DNA of 64,000 nt from Pararge aegeria (Eukaryota; Arthropoda; Insecta; Lepidoptera; Nymphalidae): positions 20,460,001 through 20,524,000 of the forward strand of contig NC_053183.1 of the NCBI RefSeq assembly GCF_905163445.1, given 5' to 3'. The notes beneath the pieces are model-generated. The model was given only the letters and a program-made list of their open reading frames with translations, did no database searches and was not told where the DNA came from. How positions within the stretch are numbered: position 1 is the first letter of the stretch; every line of letters starts with the position of its first letter. This document shows, piece by piece, positions 52,640-62,750 of this stretch. The position numbers were made by a program, and so were the translations under genes.

Positions 52640-52886
52640 GTAAATAAATAAATAATAAATAAATATAATACGACAATACCCACATCGCCATCTAGCCCCA
52701 AAGTAAGCTTGTGTTATGGGTACTAAGATGACTGATGAATACTATACTTAAATACTTATAATATATAAACACGCAGACACTGAAAAACATTCATGTTCAT
52801 CACACAAACATTGTACAGTTGTGGGAATCGAACCCACGGCCTTGGCTCAGAAAGCAGGGTCGCTGCCTACTGTGCCAATCGGCCAC
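52640..52886 (-). mobile_element. SINE S1
   Basis: Tail (TAAA)n 52642-52665, 'catcgccatctagccccaaa', reverse B-box 'gtgggaatcgaacccac' (52821-52837), head 'ctactgtgccaatcggcca'. About 15 bp of the body are lost. Confidence 0.9.
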
Positions 52887-53204
52887 AACCATACAAAAGT
52901 ACTTATAAAGTTGTCCTATTTTTATTAAATGTATTTTAAATGTTGCATAAATGACCTAATAATCTTACCATGATAAAAAAAGCCATCAAAAACCCGCTTA
53001 TATTATATGGGTTTGATTATCCTAATACAATTTGATACGGATAATAATTCATTTAGTTAAACGCTGTGGGTATAAAGCAATTACCCTTCAACTCGTTATT
53101 TATGCGTACATTATACTGTAATTAAAATTTTATTCATTTAATTACTAAGCCATTTTCAGTTTTCACAAATTATATTTTTATGCAACGTTTCATTATTTTT
53201 TCCT
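52887..53204. other. Unassigned AT-rich stretch
   Basis: Nothing recognised. Confidence 0.4.
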
Positions 53205-53420
53205 TACTAATCTGTGTGGCTTTTGACCTCCTCCAGTCCTTTCCAATCTTCTCTATTTATTGCTCCAAGTCTTTACTGCTATAGCCGTAATTCCGTCTTC
53301 CCATCTTTTGACTGGCCGTCCCTATTTTCTCTTTCCCTCTCTGGAGTACCACACACTGACTACTTTGCTGTATTTTTCCTCAATATTACTTTCACTCTGG
53401 TGGTTTCTAGCTGTTTACCA
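53205..53420 (-). mobile_element. RTE-type LINE C-terminal relic
   Basis: Reverse translation reads VWYSREGKRK, a stop, GRPVKRWEDGITAIAVKTWS and RRLERT. The WYxREGKRxxGRPxKRWED order is the RTE-type C-terminus. The long forward frame at 53214 is its antisense shadow. Confidence 0.8.
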
Positions 53421-53454
53421 GCCAATAAAAGACAACGACAACGGTCTTCTTTAA

Positions 53455-53662
53455 AAATAAGAGGTTACGACCATAGTCCACCACGCTGGCCAAGTGCGGG
53501 TTGGTAGACTTCACACGTCTTTGCAGGTTACCACAAAAATTTTTTTGATCAAAAATCAAGTGACATTTTAAACCTAACAGTGAGAGATGAGTGCCAAGAA
53601 TTGAACTCGAGCGCAGCGAAAGAGAGGCTGAAGGTATTAGCACTAAGCTACCACCGCTTTTA
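53455..53662 (-). mobile_element. SINE S2 with internal deletion
   Basis: 'gttacgaccatagtccacca', 'gctggccaagtgcgggttgg', 'atcaagtgacattttaaacc', reverse B-box 'aattgaactcgag', head 'taagctaccaccgctttta'. Confidence 0.8.
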
Positions 53663-53848
53663 ATCTGTCCAAAATAACCTCGTCCTTTTATATAAATTTT
53701 TTGTGAAAAAGATTTTTATTTATTTTTAGAAATGCCAATTTAGTTTTCAATTTTGTGAACAAGAGAATTGTCACTATTATCAAACCGAGACTTTACAAGT
53801 CTTGCACAATATTCCGCTTGGGTGTGAAAAGTCAATTACTGCGGCGTC

Positions 53849-53896
53849 GTCTGCTAAAGGAGCGCTTGTGACGTCACTATTGTGACGTCAGCAGAC
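53849..53896. promoter_or_regulatory. Two CRE-like sites in a symmetric frame
   Basis: TGACGTCA occurs at 53869-53876 and 53883-53890, 14 bp apart start to start, between 'gtctgct' (53849) and 'gcagac' (53891-53896). TGACGTCA is the full cAMP-response element bound by CREB/ATF bZIP proteins. It lies in a GC-richer patch (53840-53960) with no recognised repeat. Function is inferred from sequence only. Confidence 0.35.
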
Positions 53897-54214
53897 TGTC
53901 AGCCGGTGTCAATGCGGGACTCGTTCCGCCGCTAATTGCTCTGACAAAGACGAGAAATGACACAAAGATGTACTGCGAAGTTGCATTTAGAACCTAATAG
54001 CTGACTTTGCAACGACCTCGCATACAAGTGGTTACATAAACCTTCTCCGAGATATAGAAATGTCGCACTCACGATCATCATCATTTTCTCATAGGCTTAG
54101 AACATAGGCCCACCACGACGATCTAATGCTGGATGGTGGGCTTCGAAAATGATTACTGTGCTTATTCCACTACTGGGCTCATATTTCAATTGAATAATCG
54201 AACATCATTACTTT

Positions 54215-54440
54215 TTAACCCCCGCCCGAAACGTCCCTCCCCTCGAACCAGGCGAAAACGAAGGGAGTTATAAGTTTGACGTATGTGTTTGCCTAGGTGT
54301 GTGTATGCGTGTGTGTGTGTGTGGGGAGTGTATATGTTTGTGAGAGTGTTCTTAGCTTTGTTTAAAGAAAATCGGCCCGAGATGGCTGCCGCCTCGCAAA
54401 GCAGATTACATATTTTTCATAATGTACACTATTTTGAAAC
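54215..54440 (+). repeat. Family D, first half, with (GT)n
   Basis: 'ccccgcccgaaacgtccctc', (GT)n at 54296-54326, 'aaaatcggcccgagatggct', 'gcagattacatatttttcat', 'gtacactattttgaaac'. Parallels 31690-31830. Confidence 0.55.
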
Positions 54441-54876
54441 TTTAGATATCTAGTTGCTTTACTACGAGACTTGTGTTTCTTAAATTTTATCAGAAAGGCC
54501 AAATTCCAAGTATCAGGTATATAACTTGAAAAATGAGACAGATAGAAACATATTTTCCCTATAAAAGTTTAGAGTGGCAAAATCCATTATTAATACACCA
54601 GCGATAAGATGCTCAAAGAATATTCTCACAAAAATTTAAATTCCAATTGGATTGTCTGTCAGATAGCCCGGACAAAACCTTTTTAGTTATAGAAAGTGAC
54701 CGAGTGACCTAAAACCTTTAGGATCTGGAAAACGTTGCAAAGTTGCCCTTTAAACTTTACACTGCCAAACGTCAATGACCTTTAAATCTGTTAACGGGCC
54801 TGCAAGCCGGGTGGCTGTAAAATCGTTTAATCATTTATCAATGTATCTATCTAATATACCTACGCGAGTACAGACA
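54441..54876. other. Unassigned stretch
   Basis: Nothing recognised. Confidence 0.35.
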
Positions 54877-55305
54877 AATTTGTAGTGCAGTTTACTAGGC
54901 TGCATAAAATTAGTAATTCATTTAAGGGTAATTGTATATGATTTTATTACAAATAACTAGATGAAAGCCTTGAGATGTCTCTTAATAAGTTCAAAGTTTA
55001 TATAAAACGGAAGCTTATAGAAGAATCCTATTATAATATTAATAAAGGATTACATGTAAGATAAAAAAGCTTGGGTATGAATTGCTCAACATAAACTAGA
55101 CAGTGAGATGGTGATAACAAAAAAAAACCTGGCTATGTTTGTTGTGGGCTCTTCTTAGACCAGGGCGCGTTTGGAACCCTCCTAGCCTAAGTTTAAATTT
55201 AACGAATTCAGTTATCACCATCACTCACATTAGTGTACCATGTTAAATGTATGAACGCCTCATAAGTGCCTGTGATGTACATGAATAAAACATTTTTGAA
55301 TTTGA
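54877..55305 (+). mobile_element. LINE-A 3' end
   Basis: Starts in coding sequence: KFVVQFTRLHKISNSFKGNC, a stop, FYYK, matching the 42187 frame. 3' UTR follows ('gagatggtgataacaaaaaa', 'accagggcgcgtttggaacc'). The tail is eroded to 'tttgaatttgaaatg'. Confidence 0.88.
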
Positions 55306-56284
55306 AATGCAATTATTGTTAGTGTGAATTTATTTCTAAGCTCTTTCGTTCCTAAAATAGAATCCTGAAATATTGTCCTAAAACCCTATTGTTCTTGAAT
55401 ATCAGCTGGCTATACATACATTTTGCCTAAGAACAATACGTTTAATATTTGTTTGCATTGAATCTCTAGTTAACGCGACCCCACCGAATCCGCTTACGAA
55501 TACAAAATGTATTTTATATGAAAGTCAAATATTATTGGTTCTTGTATCGGTGCGACAGCGACCGGTGGCCAGTAAGGTGAATGCCAGTGTCGAATTCATA
55601 AGCATTAGCGTTATTTTCAGCATATGCAAACACATTTAGCATGCTAAATGGAAATAGTTACGCAGATAGCGTGCGCAACTACGCAATAGCATTTCATAAA
55701 TTGCCATTAAATTGTAGGCCATAGAATGAATAACTGACTACCTACTATTATTGGCTATTACTTATAACTTGCCATTGAAATACACTTTAGGGCAAAGAGA
55801 CAAACATATATGTATTATATTATATTTTGAAACTTTTAAAATAGAAATTTCATGAAAATAGCTATGATAATATTTTTACATCACAAACACTCACTTTTAA
55901 TATGATACCTAAGAATAAATTAAATATTACCCGACATTGAGTTCGTGTCTTTTATTACCGTCATTATCATACTACACTGCCATCTGTACAATTTTTCCAT
56001 GCATTCACTAGTGCGTATAAAGTATATCCTTCTTGTCGCTGGTTGCTAAGTTTATCAATTAGCATGCTAAAACATGTGAATTTGTGCGAAATGAAATGTT
56101 AAATAGAATGAATTACCTTCACTAGTAAGTGTCCCTGTCTCTGTTTGCTTAGGACGAACAATAACGAGCGAGGCAACTCGCGCCGTGTTGGGATTAATAT
56201 AAACAATCGCATGAAATTGCTTTTAAAACATATATTTTGTACAATCCTAAAATACACATAGTTATTATATTCTATAGGTTATAC
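55306..56284. other. Unassigned 1-kb stretch
   Basis: A short inverted pair 'tagcatgctaaa' recurs at 55637-55648 and 56062-56073. No named element or ORF. Confidence 0.4.
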
Positions 56285-56990
56285 TCATGGCGCTGCAGTG
56301 AACACTATGTTCTCAGGAATGGAGATCCCATGTTTGATCCCCGACAGGTTGCAATTTGGGAAATATAAATTAAAAAAATATACAACATATAAATGAAAAC
56401 CGAAATAATACTTCACTTGCTTTAAAGGAAGATTATGAACTGTCTCTAAGACTTATCTGTGAAACCGAAAACCTAATAGTTTTTGAGTAAACCCCTGCTA
56501 TAGATTTTACTGAAAGAAATCAGATACAGCCCTAACTAACATTACATGCAAAATCATATGACTCCTGTCACTTTATTAGGTACGCACCGCGTAGAATAGG
56601 TACTATGCGCGTTTCGGCATTTTACATTCAATAGGGTTGTCAAAATTATATCCATAGAATGTTTTGATGGAAATTCGTTTGTATGGAAAAATAAATATGC
56701 TTCTTTTGATTTAATATGTGGGTTTCATAGCCCTTAAATATTTTTACAGGGTGATTCCATATTAAATATGCACCCTTAAACATCATTTCGTAATTCGGTT
56801 ACAAGTATAATTTCTGGATTTTTTTTCTGGTGAGATGGAAGGTTCGACGTGACGTTAAAGACGTGCTGTTAAGCAATTTAGCGTTTCGGTACGATGTTTC
56901 GTATATAACTGCCATATCCCTAACAGGTGAGCTCGCTACCATGTTAGACTAAGTGCATCATCACCAAGCATCAGGTGAGATTGCACTCGA
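56285..56990 (+). mobile_element. SINE S3 split by an inverted-repeat element
   Basis: Left 56285-56378: 'gcgctgcagtgaacactatg', B-box 'gtttgatccccga' (56332-56344), 'ttgcaatttgggaaatataa'. Right 56810-56990: 'tttctggtgagatggaaggt', 'aagcaatttagcgtttcggt', 'tataactgccatatccctaa', 'ggtgagattgcact'. The insertion point lies in the S3 'aatttataatttctg' block. Confidence 0.8.
56379..56809 (+). mobile_element. Inverted-repeat element P, copy 1
   Basis: About 431 bp. Ends 'tatacaacatataaatg' and 'cggttacaagtata' are short imperfect inverted repeats. The interior ('gaaaaccgaaataatacttc', 'tttttgagtaaacccctgct', 'ttttacagggtgattccata', 'catcatttcgtaattcg') matches 60296-60712 in reverse. No ORF, so non-autonomous. 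Confidence 0.75.
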
Positions 56991-57084
56991 GGGCCAACTT
57001 TTTCTCGTTAAAGCTATGATACAATCTTTTTATATTTACGTTATTGCATAACTTATCGAGAATCGACTAATATCTATACTCTAT

Positions 57085-57390
57085 CAGCATCATCGTCAGC
57101 ATATCAACTCATTACCGGCCCACTACAGTATACGGATCTCCTCCCACAGTGATAAGGGGTTAAAGCAGTAGTCCACCACGCTGGCCCAGTGCGGATTCGT
57201 GGACTCTACACACCTTTGAAAACATTATAGAGAACTCTCAAGCATGCAGGTTTCCTCACGATGTTTTCCTTCACCGCTGAAGCAAGTGATATTTTAATTG
57301 CTAAAAACACATAAGTCAGAGGTGCGTGATTCGAACTCATCTCCTCGAAAGTAAAGTCGAAGTCCTACCCAATGGGCTATCACCATTATA
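57085..57390 (-). mobile_element. SINE S2, full length
   Basis: 'atcatcgtcagcatatcaac', 'ccaccacgctggcccagtgc', 'ctctcaagcatgcaggtttc', 'ttttccttcaccgctgaagc', head 'caatgggctatcaccatt'. Confidence 0.9.
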
Positions 57391-57394
57391 CTCT

Positions 57395-57600
57395 ATACTA
57401 ATATTATAAAGCTGAAGATTTGTTTGTTTGAACGCGCTAATCACAGGAACTACTTAAAACTGAAATATATTTTTTTGTTGGATAGGTCGTTTATAGAGGA
57501 AGGCTATAAGGCTATATAACATCACAATACATTCAATAAGAGGCGGTCATCAATGAAAAATGTTGCAAAATCGGGAATCTTTATTTCTTTTTATTATTGG
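57395..57600 (+). repeat. RTE-derived dispersed repeat
   Basis: 'tatactaatattataaagct', 'gaagatttgtttgtttgaac', 'gcgctaatcacaggaactac', 'atagaggaaggctataaggc'. A common lepidopteran repeat start, related to family C at its first 20 bp only. Confidence 0.6.
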
Positions 57601-57664
57601 TCCCACATGCCTGCGATGCGTAAACATTTAAAGTTATGCCAAAATGATAAAAGAAGATAAATTA

Positions 57665-58082
57665 TTCAAAGTCAAAGTCAAAGTCAAATATATCTTTATT
57701 CAAATAGGCACATAGATGGCACTTTTGATGCGTTATTATATACAAAATGTGTACATAGCAGTGAGTAGTGATGGCGATAACTACAATCGTAAACTTAAAA
57801 CTAAAGCTACGAGGGTTCCAATCGCGCCCTGGTCTAAGAAGAAGCCCACAACAAACTTAGCCGGGTGTTCTTTTTGTTATCACCATCTCACATTGTCATT
57901 AGAAAATATTTAAGAAGCAACCTGGTTTGAGCAATTGTTTACACCCAAGCTTTTTTATCGTTTACGTAATCCTTTATACTATAATAGGACTTTTCTATAA
58001 GCTTTCGCTTAATACAAACTTTGAACTTCTTTAGTGACATCCCCAAGATATCAACCGGTAATTTATTGTAAAATTGTATACA
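57665..58082 (-). mobile_element. LINE-A 3' end
   Basis: (GTCAAA)n tail at 57666-57687, 'tatctttattcaaataggca', 'gcgccctggtctaagaagaa', 'tataatagga', and coding end near 58000-58078. It has the same 5' break region as the copies at 1 and 8957. Confidence 0.92.
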
Positions 58083-58179
58083 ATTTCGCCTTCTTGTATT
58101 CTAAAAAAAAGTCCGCGATAGCATGTATATGTTTTTTTAAGGTTGAATGGTACTTCGATAAAGTCGCGGCTGCACTAGG

Positions 58180-58341
58180 CTATGCGTTATAAATTGGCTA
58201 TACGTTATAAATTGGCTATACGTTATAAATTGGCTATGCGTTATAAATTGGCTATGCGTTATAATTTGGCTATGCGTTATAAATTGGCTATGCCTTATGA
58301 GTTGGCTATGCTTTATAAATTGGCTATGCGTTATAAATTGG
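58180..58341 (+). repeat. 18-bp minisatellite, nine units
   Basis: Unit ctatgcgttataaattgg repeated nine times (162 bp) with substitutions in units 2, 3, 5, 7 and 8. Because 18 is a multiple of three, frames stay open on both strands: a six-residue repeat RYKLA(I/M) forward and THSQFI in reverse. These peptide repeats are a consequence of the DNA repeat; neither frame has a start or context that suggests a gene. Confidence 0.95.
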
Positions 58342-58654
58342 CCACGCTGTCCTGCAAAAATACTACCCCTCACACTTAATACTTCCTTAACTGAAACAAT
58401 TAAATTAAAATATTGGAAAGCAATAAACTCCCGGACACAGAAGCACGGGTTTACATATTCAAATAAATTCCCCACCACTTCCCCCCACTCTATTGTGTTG
58501 GAAAACTTTGATTGAAGGGATTAGGCCGCCTCACCTGCCTCCTTCGCCTGAGAGATAAAGGCTCGAATCTATCTCCATTGTACTATAACTAACTGCCGCC
58601 CGTGACTTTATCCGCGTTAATTACGTCTTTTTATAAATCCCGCGGTCAGGTTGA
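58342..58654. other. Unassigned stretch
   Basis: An S3-like or other tRNA head may be present at 58523-58575 ('ggccgcctcacctgcctcct', 'gataaaggctcgaatctatc'). Otherwise nothing recognised. Confidence 0.3.
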
Positions 58655-58950
58655 TGCGGTGATAGCCCAGTGGGTAGGACTTCGACATCACTTTCGGTAG
58701 GCCGAGTTCGGCTCCCAGCACCTCTACCTTTTGTAAGTTATGTGCGTTTTAAGCAATTAAAACTTCAATGGTGCATGAAGACATGGTCAGGAATCTGCAT
58801 GCCTGAGAATTCTCCATAATGTTCTCAAAGGCATGTGAAGTCCACCAGTCCGCACTGGGCAAGCGTGGCTAACTACCGCCTTAACCCTCCTCATTGTGGG
58901 AAGAGACCCGTGCCCTGTAGTGACCTGTAATGGTTATATGATGATGATAA
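58655..58950 (+). mobile_element. SINE S2, full length
   Basis: Head 'gcggtgatagcccagtgggt' (58656-58675), 'tttcggtaggccgagttcgg', 'catgcctgagaattctccat', 'gtcctgtagtg'-type block, tail 'tatatgatgatgataataaa'. Confidence 0.9.
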
Positions 58951-59034
58951 TAAATCCAGCGGGATCCGTCAGTTTTTCCAAAAGAAAAAATATTTTATAC
59001 GTTCAAAAACAATTATGAAAGCCGGAGTAATTTA

Positions 59035-59112
59035 TAATGTATTCAGTCTTTATACGCACGTTTCGCTCCGACACCATCCTCAGGAGATAATGACTTTACA
59101 ATTAATAATTGT
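59035..59112 (-). mobile_element. LINE 3' region fragment
   Basis: 'tatacgcacgtttcgctccg' and 'accatcctcaggagataatg' are the reverse of the phrase at 27775-27800 ('gtcgtttcggagcgaaacgt'). Confidence 0.5.
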
Positions 59113-59225
59113 AATCTTAAATCTCGCAAAATTCTCACCTGTGCCTATCACCCCGAGGAGTGAGTGTTAAAGCCTCATGGACCAGTAAATATACCGGCAA
59201 CTGCGCTGTTCCGCCCTGAACATAG

Positions 59226-59483
59226 CAATGCGTCTTGGCGGCAGAAGTATGCGTGGCGGTAGTTTTCTTGCTCTGTGGTAATGCAATGGAAACGCATCGC
59301 TATTTGTTAGATCTAAATCTGTGCCCAGTAGAAAGAGAATTCATTAGCGAAATCCGAGACATTCCAGCTTGTTACTATAATTGTCGAATAAAGAGCACAA
59401 TGGATGGAATTATGTGGCAATTCCGAGGGATTTACTGCAGGGATTCATTTTGCGATTGTTTTGCACGAAATAGAATTATATAA
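59226..59483 (+). CDS. Cysteine-rich open frame with CSab-like spacing, unproven
   Basis: The frame is open from 59226 (a TAG sits at 59223) to the TAA at 59481. It begins with a hydrophobic stretch (AAEVCVAVVFLLCGNA, 59238-59285) that looks like a secretion signal with a small-residue cleavage site. Then six cysteines follow in the order C-x15-C-x3-C-x17-C-x4-C-x-C. CxxxC followed by CxC is the arrangement of cystine-stabilised alpha-beta peptides such as insect defensins, though the x17 loop is longer than usual. The only in-frame ATG is at 59286, after the hydrophobic part. An ATG at 59228 lies in another frame, so either the start is in an upstream exon (an AG acceptor precedes 59226), or the gene is broken. 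I do not recognise a specific family. Confidence 0.35.
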   Translation, partial: QCVLAAEVCVAVVFLLCGNAMETHRYLLDLNLCPVEREFISEIRDIPACYYNCRIKSTMDGIMWQFRGIYCRDSFCDCFARNRII

Positions 59484-60295
59484 TTTTATTATTGTTGTGG
59501 GCCAGTTGGCGGATTAGCTACAGTCAGTGCTTAGAACTCTTACTCATACGAATTAAGGATTGTGTTCAAGAAATAAGTAATTATCTCGTCATAAGTGTAT
59601 TATTTTTGTTTTCATGCAAACGTAAACTAAATAATAAGCCCAGATATTAGAAATAGTAATTGCCCTAGAATCTTACTTTAACGAAACGTGCAAACGTGAT
59701 AATAATAAATAATATAAGGATTAAATTAGATCTATATGAAATTTACACTGGGCTATTTCGAAATAAACCTCTTTTGTATCAAAACCAGGAATTTTGCAAA
59801 TCCGTCTCTACATGACGGAGTTATGCCCGGGCATAAAAAAAAGTTGATAACTTCCTCCTTTTTAAAGGAATACGGTTAAAAGCCACCTTTTTATCAGCTA
59901 AATTGTAAATTGATCGTTTTCTCTGCAATATTTCACGCGATTGCCGCTTTCGGCCAATAATTATTTGAGTTTAATTTTCTGTATATTTGCAAAAGCATCG
60001 ATCATTTTGCATGCAAATTATATTTTCATACAAAAGGCTTACGGCAAGCTGTTATTGAACTTCGCTTTAGGTATTTTAAAAAGTAATAAGGGATGTTTAA
60101 CGAAGTAACGACGAAAATGTTTGTACGTAATATTTTCCCTCGTTACAAAAATATTACAAGCATGAAGAAAAATGTGAAAAAAGGCAAATTTCATTTTACT
60201 CTAAAACTTTTTGTTTCGGCCATTTTTTAGCACTAATAACAATACTATATTCAAGTTTTTTGTTAGGCAGAATGAATAATGCTCAAAGAAGACAA
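59484..60295. other. Unassigned stretch
   Basis: A tRNA-like phrase 'gggccagttggcggattagc' at 59498 may be a SINE head. 'cggccaataattatttgag' and 'cggccattttttagcac' occur without context. No named element. Confidence 0.35.
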
Positions 60296-60712
60296 TATAC
60301 AACGTGTAACAGAATTACGAAATAATATTGAAGGATGCATAAGTATATTTAATAAGGAATCACCCTGTAAAAATATTAAATCAATAGAAGCCTATTTATT
60401 TTTCCATACAAACGAATTCAAAACATTCTGAGTGTTTACTTATGTCAACCCTATTGAAGATAAAAGAGCGACACGGGGATAGTACCTACTTACGCTACGC
60501 GACGCCTAGCAAATAAAGTGACCGAAGTCATACGATATGAATTTTTCATGTGATTTTAATGCTGTATCTGATTTCTTTCAGTAAAAACTATGGCAGTGAT
60601 TTACTCAAAAACTATTAGGTTTTCGGTTTCACAGATAAGTCTCAGAGACAGTATATAATGTACCTCTAAAGCCTGTGAAGTATTATTTCGGTTTTGATTT
60701 ACACGTTGTATA
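60296..60712 (-). mobile_element. Inverted-repeat element P, copy 2
   Basis: About 417 bp. Ends 'tatacaacgtgtaa' (60296-60309) and 'ttacacgttgtata' (60699-60712) are perfect 14-bp inverted repeats. Interior matches copy 1 at 56379-56809 in reverse. These ends identify it as a TIR DNA element; target duplication could be TA. No ORF. Confidence 0.82.
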
Positions 60713-60720
60713 ATATCTTA

Positions 60721-60842
60721 TTATTCCAAGGTGCTGGAATGGCGACTTCGAACCAGTAAACCAGTGGCAATAGGAGTCGCAGGGAGCCGCTAGACCCAAG
60801 CGGCACAAGAGCGTGGTATTGCGAACTCGCGGCCGTAACCAC
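60721..60842 (+). mobile_element. RTE-type LINE C-terminal relic, deleted
   Basis: 'aaggtgctggaatggcgact' (KVLEWRL), 'gtcgcagggagccgctagac' (VAGSR), 'aagcggcacaagagcgtggt' (QAAQERG), the same peptide order as at 50330 with about 40 bp deleted in the middle. Confidence 0.75.
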
Positions 60843-60849
60843 AAATAGA

Positions 60850-60950
60850 GAATTATATGTTTTCTCACAACTCCCTCAATATTGGTATGAAATTGGCTTG
60901 ACTAGTAGAATACATTCTTCATTGAAAGACGGAGTTTTGTTTTATTTTGA
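60850..60950 (+). repeat. Family D, second half
   Basis: 'tttctcacaactccctcaat', 'ggcttgactagtagaataca'. Matches 31875-31945. Confidence 0.55.
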
Positions 60951-61159
60951 GACATTATATTCATTCAATAATTGAACTGATAAGTTTCAAGTAAATTTTT
61001 TTTAATTTTACGTTAAAAACCTTACGTAATAAGTCTAGATCTAGATCTTCATCAGAATCAACGAGGTAACAAATGCTTTTGAATAAAAAAAAAAATCACT
61101 TGAAATAGTCATCGTGCTTTTATTTTATAGAATGCAAAATTGGAGCATTAATAATACTA

Positions 61160-61429
61160 ATGAACAGAGAAAATCAACATACATATATTTTTATAGTGTT
61201 GCGTGTACCATCGAGTTCAACACCACAAAAGACATCAGAAACGTCAAACTTTTGCTACTCCAATGAAGAGATCAACATAAACAAAGTAGCCAAAGATGAA
61301 ATTACATCCGAGAGAGAAAGTTTTATCTGTCCCGCTAATGTGGAGATAAATCTGCTGCCGACAATGGAGGCTGGGAGTTGTGCAGACATAATTTACTTTT
61401 ATGGTGGGAGGCGCAATAAGCTTCGATAG
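61160..61429 (+). other. Unidentified open frame, 89 codons
   Basis: ATG at 61160, then PSSSTPQKTSETSNFCYSNE, INKVAKDEITSERESFICPA and NVEINLLPTMEAGSCAD. Hydrophilic, low in the residues typical of AT-driven chance frames, and not covered by a repeat I know. No domain. The opposite strand is open for 71 codons too. Could be an exon; not supported further. Confidence 0.2.
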
Positions 61430-61514
61430 GTCTAAAGTCAACATGGACACAAATAACATAGAAGTATTTTTATGGCACTATTATCTTGTACGAATGAGAT
61501 TTTTTTTGGAATTA

Positions 61515-61660
61515 GGTTCCTTATCGCGGCTTGCGATAGAGGTTACCGGTAGCCAGTAGGACAGACTTTTATAAGAGCGCGCCCGGCTACTACTGCCATG
61601 CTCTTTTCTGCCGCCGAGAAGCAATGCTGCGTTCTAATATATAGGGCGTGGTTCCGATGC
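61515..61660 (+). repeat. Family K dispersed repeat
   Basis: 'ttccttatcgcggcttgcga', 'aggttaccggtagccagtag', 'ctactactgccatgctcttt', 'gccgccgagaagcaatgctg' is text I know from a lepidopteran interspersed repeat. The frame from 61598 runs on from it. Confidence 0.45.
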
Positions 61661-62439
61661 AACTATACTATAGGGTATTTCTGTGTAGGACGTGTTTCTT
61701 GCATGTGTTGTGTTGCTCTGTTCATAGGCGATGGGTTTCTCTTACCATTATCATCGCCAAACTTGTTTACTTTGCTTCAGTTAAATGATACGGACTGCTA
61801 AAGTTTGCAACGCTCTTCTGGCTTCGGTGTTTGCTATCATACAAGTTGAATGCCTTCAAGGCAAGAGTGAATAGGCATAGCGTCTATCTAGTATAAAAAA
61901 AATTTCGTAATAATAATATAAAAAAAATAACGTAATATAATTTACGTTAAAGAAAAAGCCAAACCAAAAACAAAACGAGACTAAAGTGAACTGAGAAATT
62001 ATAAATTCCAAAATTGAAACTCTCTTCCCGATGCGCAAGGGAGGTTACTCTGTTGCTGCGTGAAAGAAGGCAAGGCTTTTCTATTAGAAATATTAGAGAA
62101 GGCGATTTACCTTCTTCGGTATATGGATAAATATGTTATTATAATATTCATTTAAACTTACGTGTCGTCCCGAAATCATCGCTTATAAATAATTATACTT
62201 AATATGTATAACGTTTTTGTATTAATAATTATTCGAGGATACAATATGATCCTCCGCGTATAATTCTGACAATGGAGTCCTTTCTGTGCGTGAGCGCGCA
62301 ATTAATTTCCATTTGTTCACAGACAGCGGATAGCGACGTGTGATGTTAAAGGGACGGTGGAAAATTTACTTCATTGTGCCTTGGCATAATAGGTATATAA
62401 TTTTTCAATGTAAGGACCATATAACGCACATTTATTTTG
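61661..62439. other. Unassigned stretch
   Basis: 61980-62045 has an S3-like reverse end ('gaaattataaattccaaaat', 'gcgcaagggaggtt'). Otherwise no named element. Confidence 0.35.
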
Positions 62440-62750
62440 ACGACCTCCCTGACGCAGCGGTGAGCGGTGAAGTTTTAAGTGGGAGGTCTTGGATGCGATT
62501 CTTGTCAGCAGCAATTTGAGAATTTATAAATTCTGAATTTTCTCTGATGTGGTCTGGTGAGAGATTCAGGGGTGGATGGTTGCCACTCTACCGACAAAGA
62601 CGGCTAAGCGATTTAGCGTTGCGATACGATGTAGCGTAAAGACTGATTAGGGGTATAAGTTTAATATAACTGCGACAACAGGTTAGCCCGATACCATCTT
62701 AAGAATGCATAATTAATTACCAGTAGGTGAGATTGAAGTCAGTGCTACCT
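62440..62750 (+). mobile_element. SINE S3, full length, best copy
   Basis: Head 'acgacctccctgacgcagcg', 'aagtgggaggtcttggatgc' with B-box 'ggatgcgattc' (62491-62501), 'aatttgagaatttataaatt', 'ctctgatgtggtctggtgag', 'gcgatttagcgttgcgatac', 'gtttaatataactgcgacaa', 'ggttagcccgataccatctt'. Use as the S3 reference. Confidence 0.88.

Noticed and set aside
53214..53507. 97-codon forward frame
   Set aside because: Antisense of an RTE-type LINE C-terminus and of an S2.
58180..58341. CRISPR-like array
   Set aside because: Direct repeats without spacers in a eukaryotic sequence; it is a minisatellite.
58137..58478. 113-codon protein with THSQFI repeats
   Set aside because: Produced by the 18-bp minisatellite, whose unit length keeps frames open on both strands; the flanks show no coding signal.
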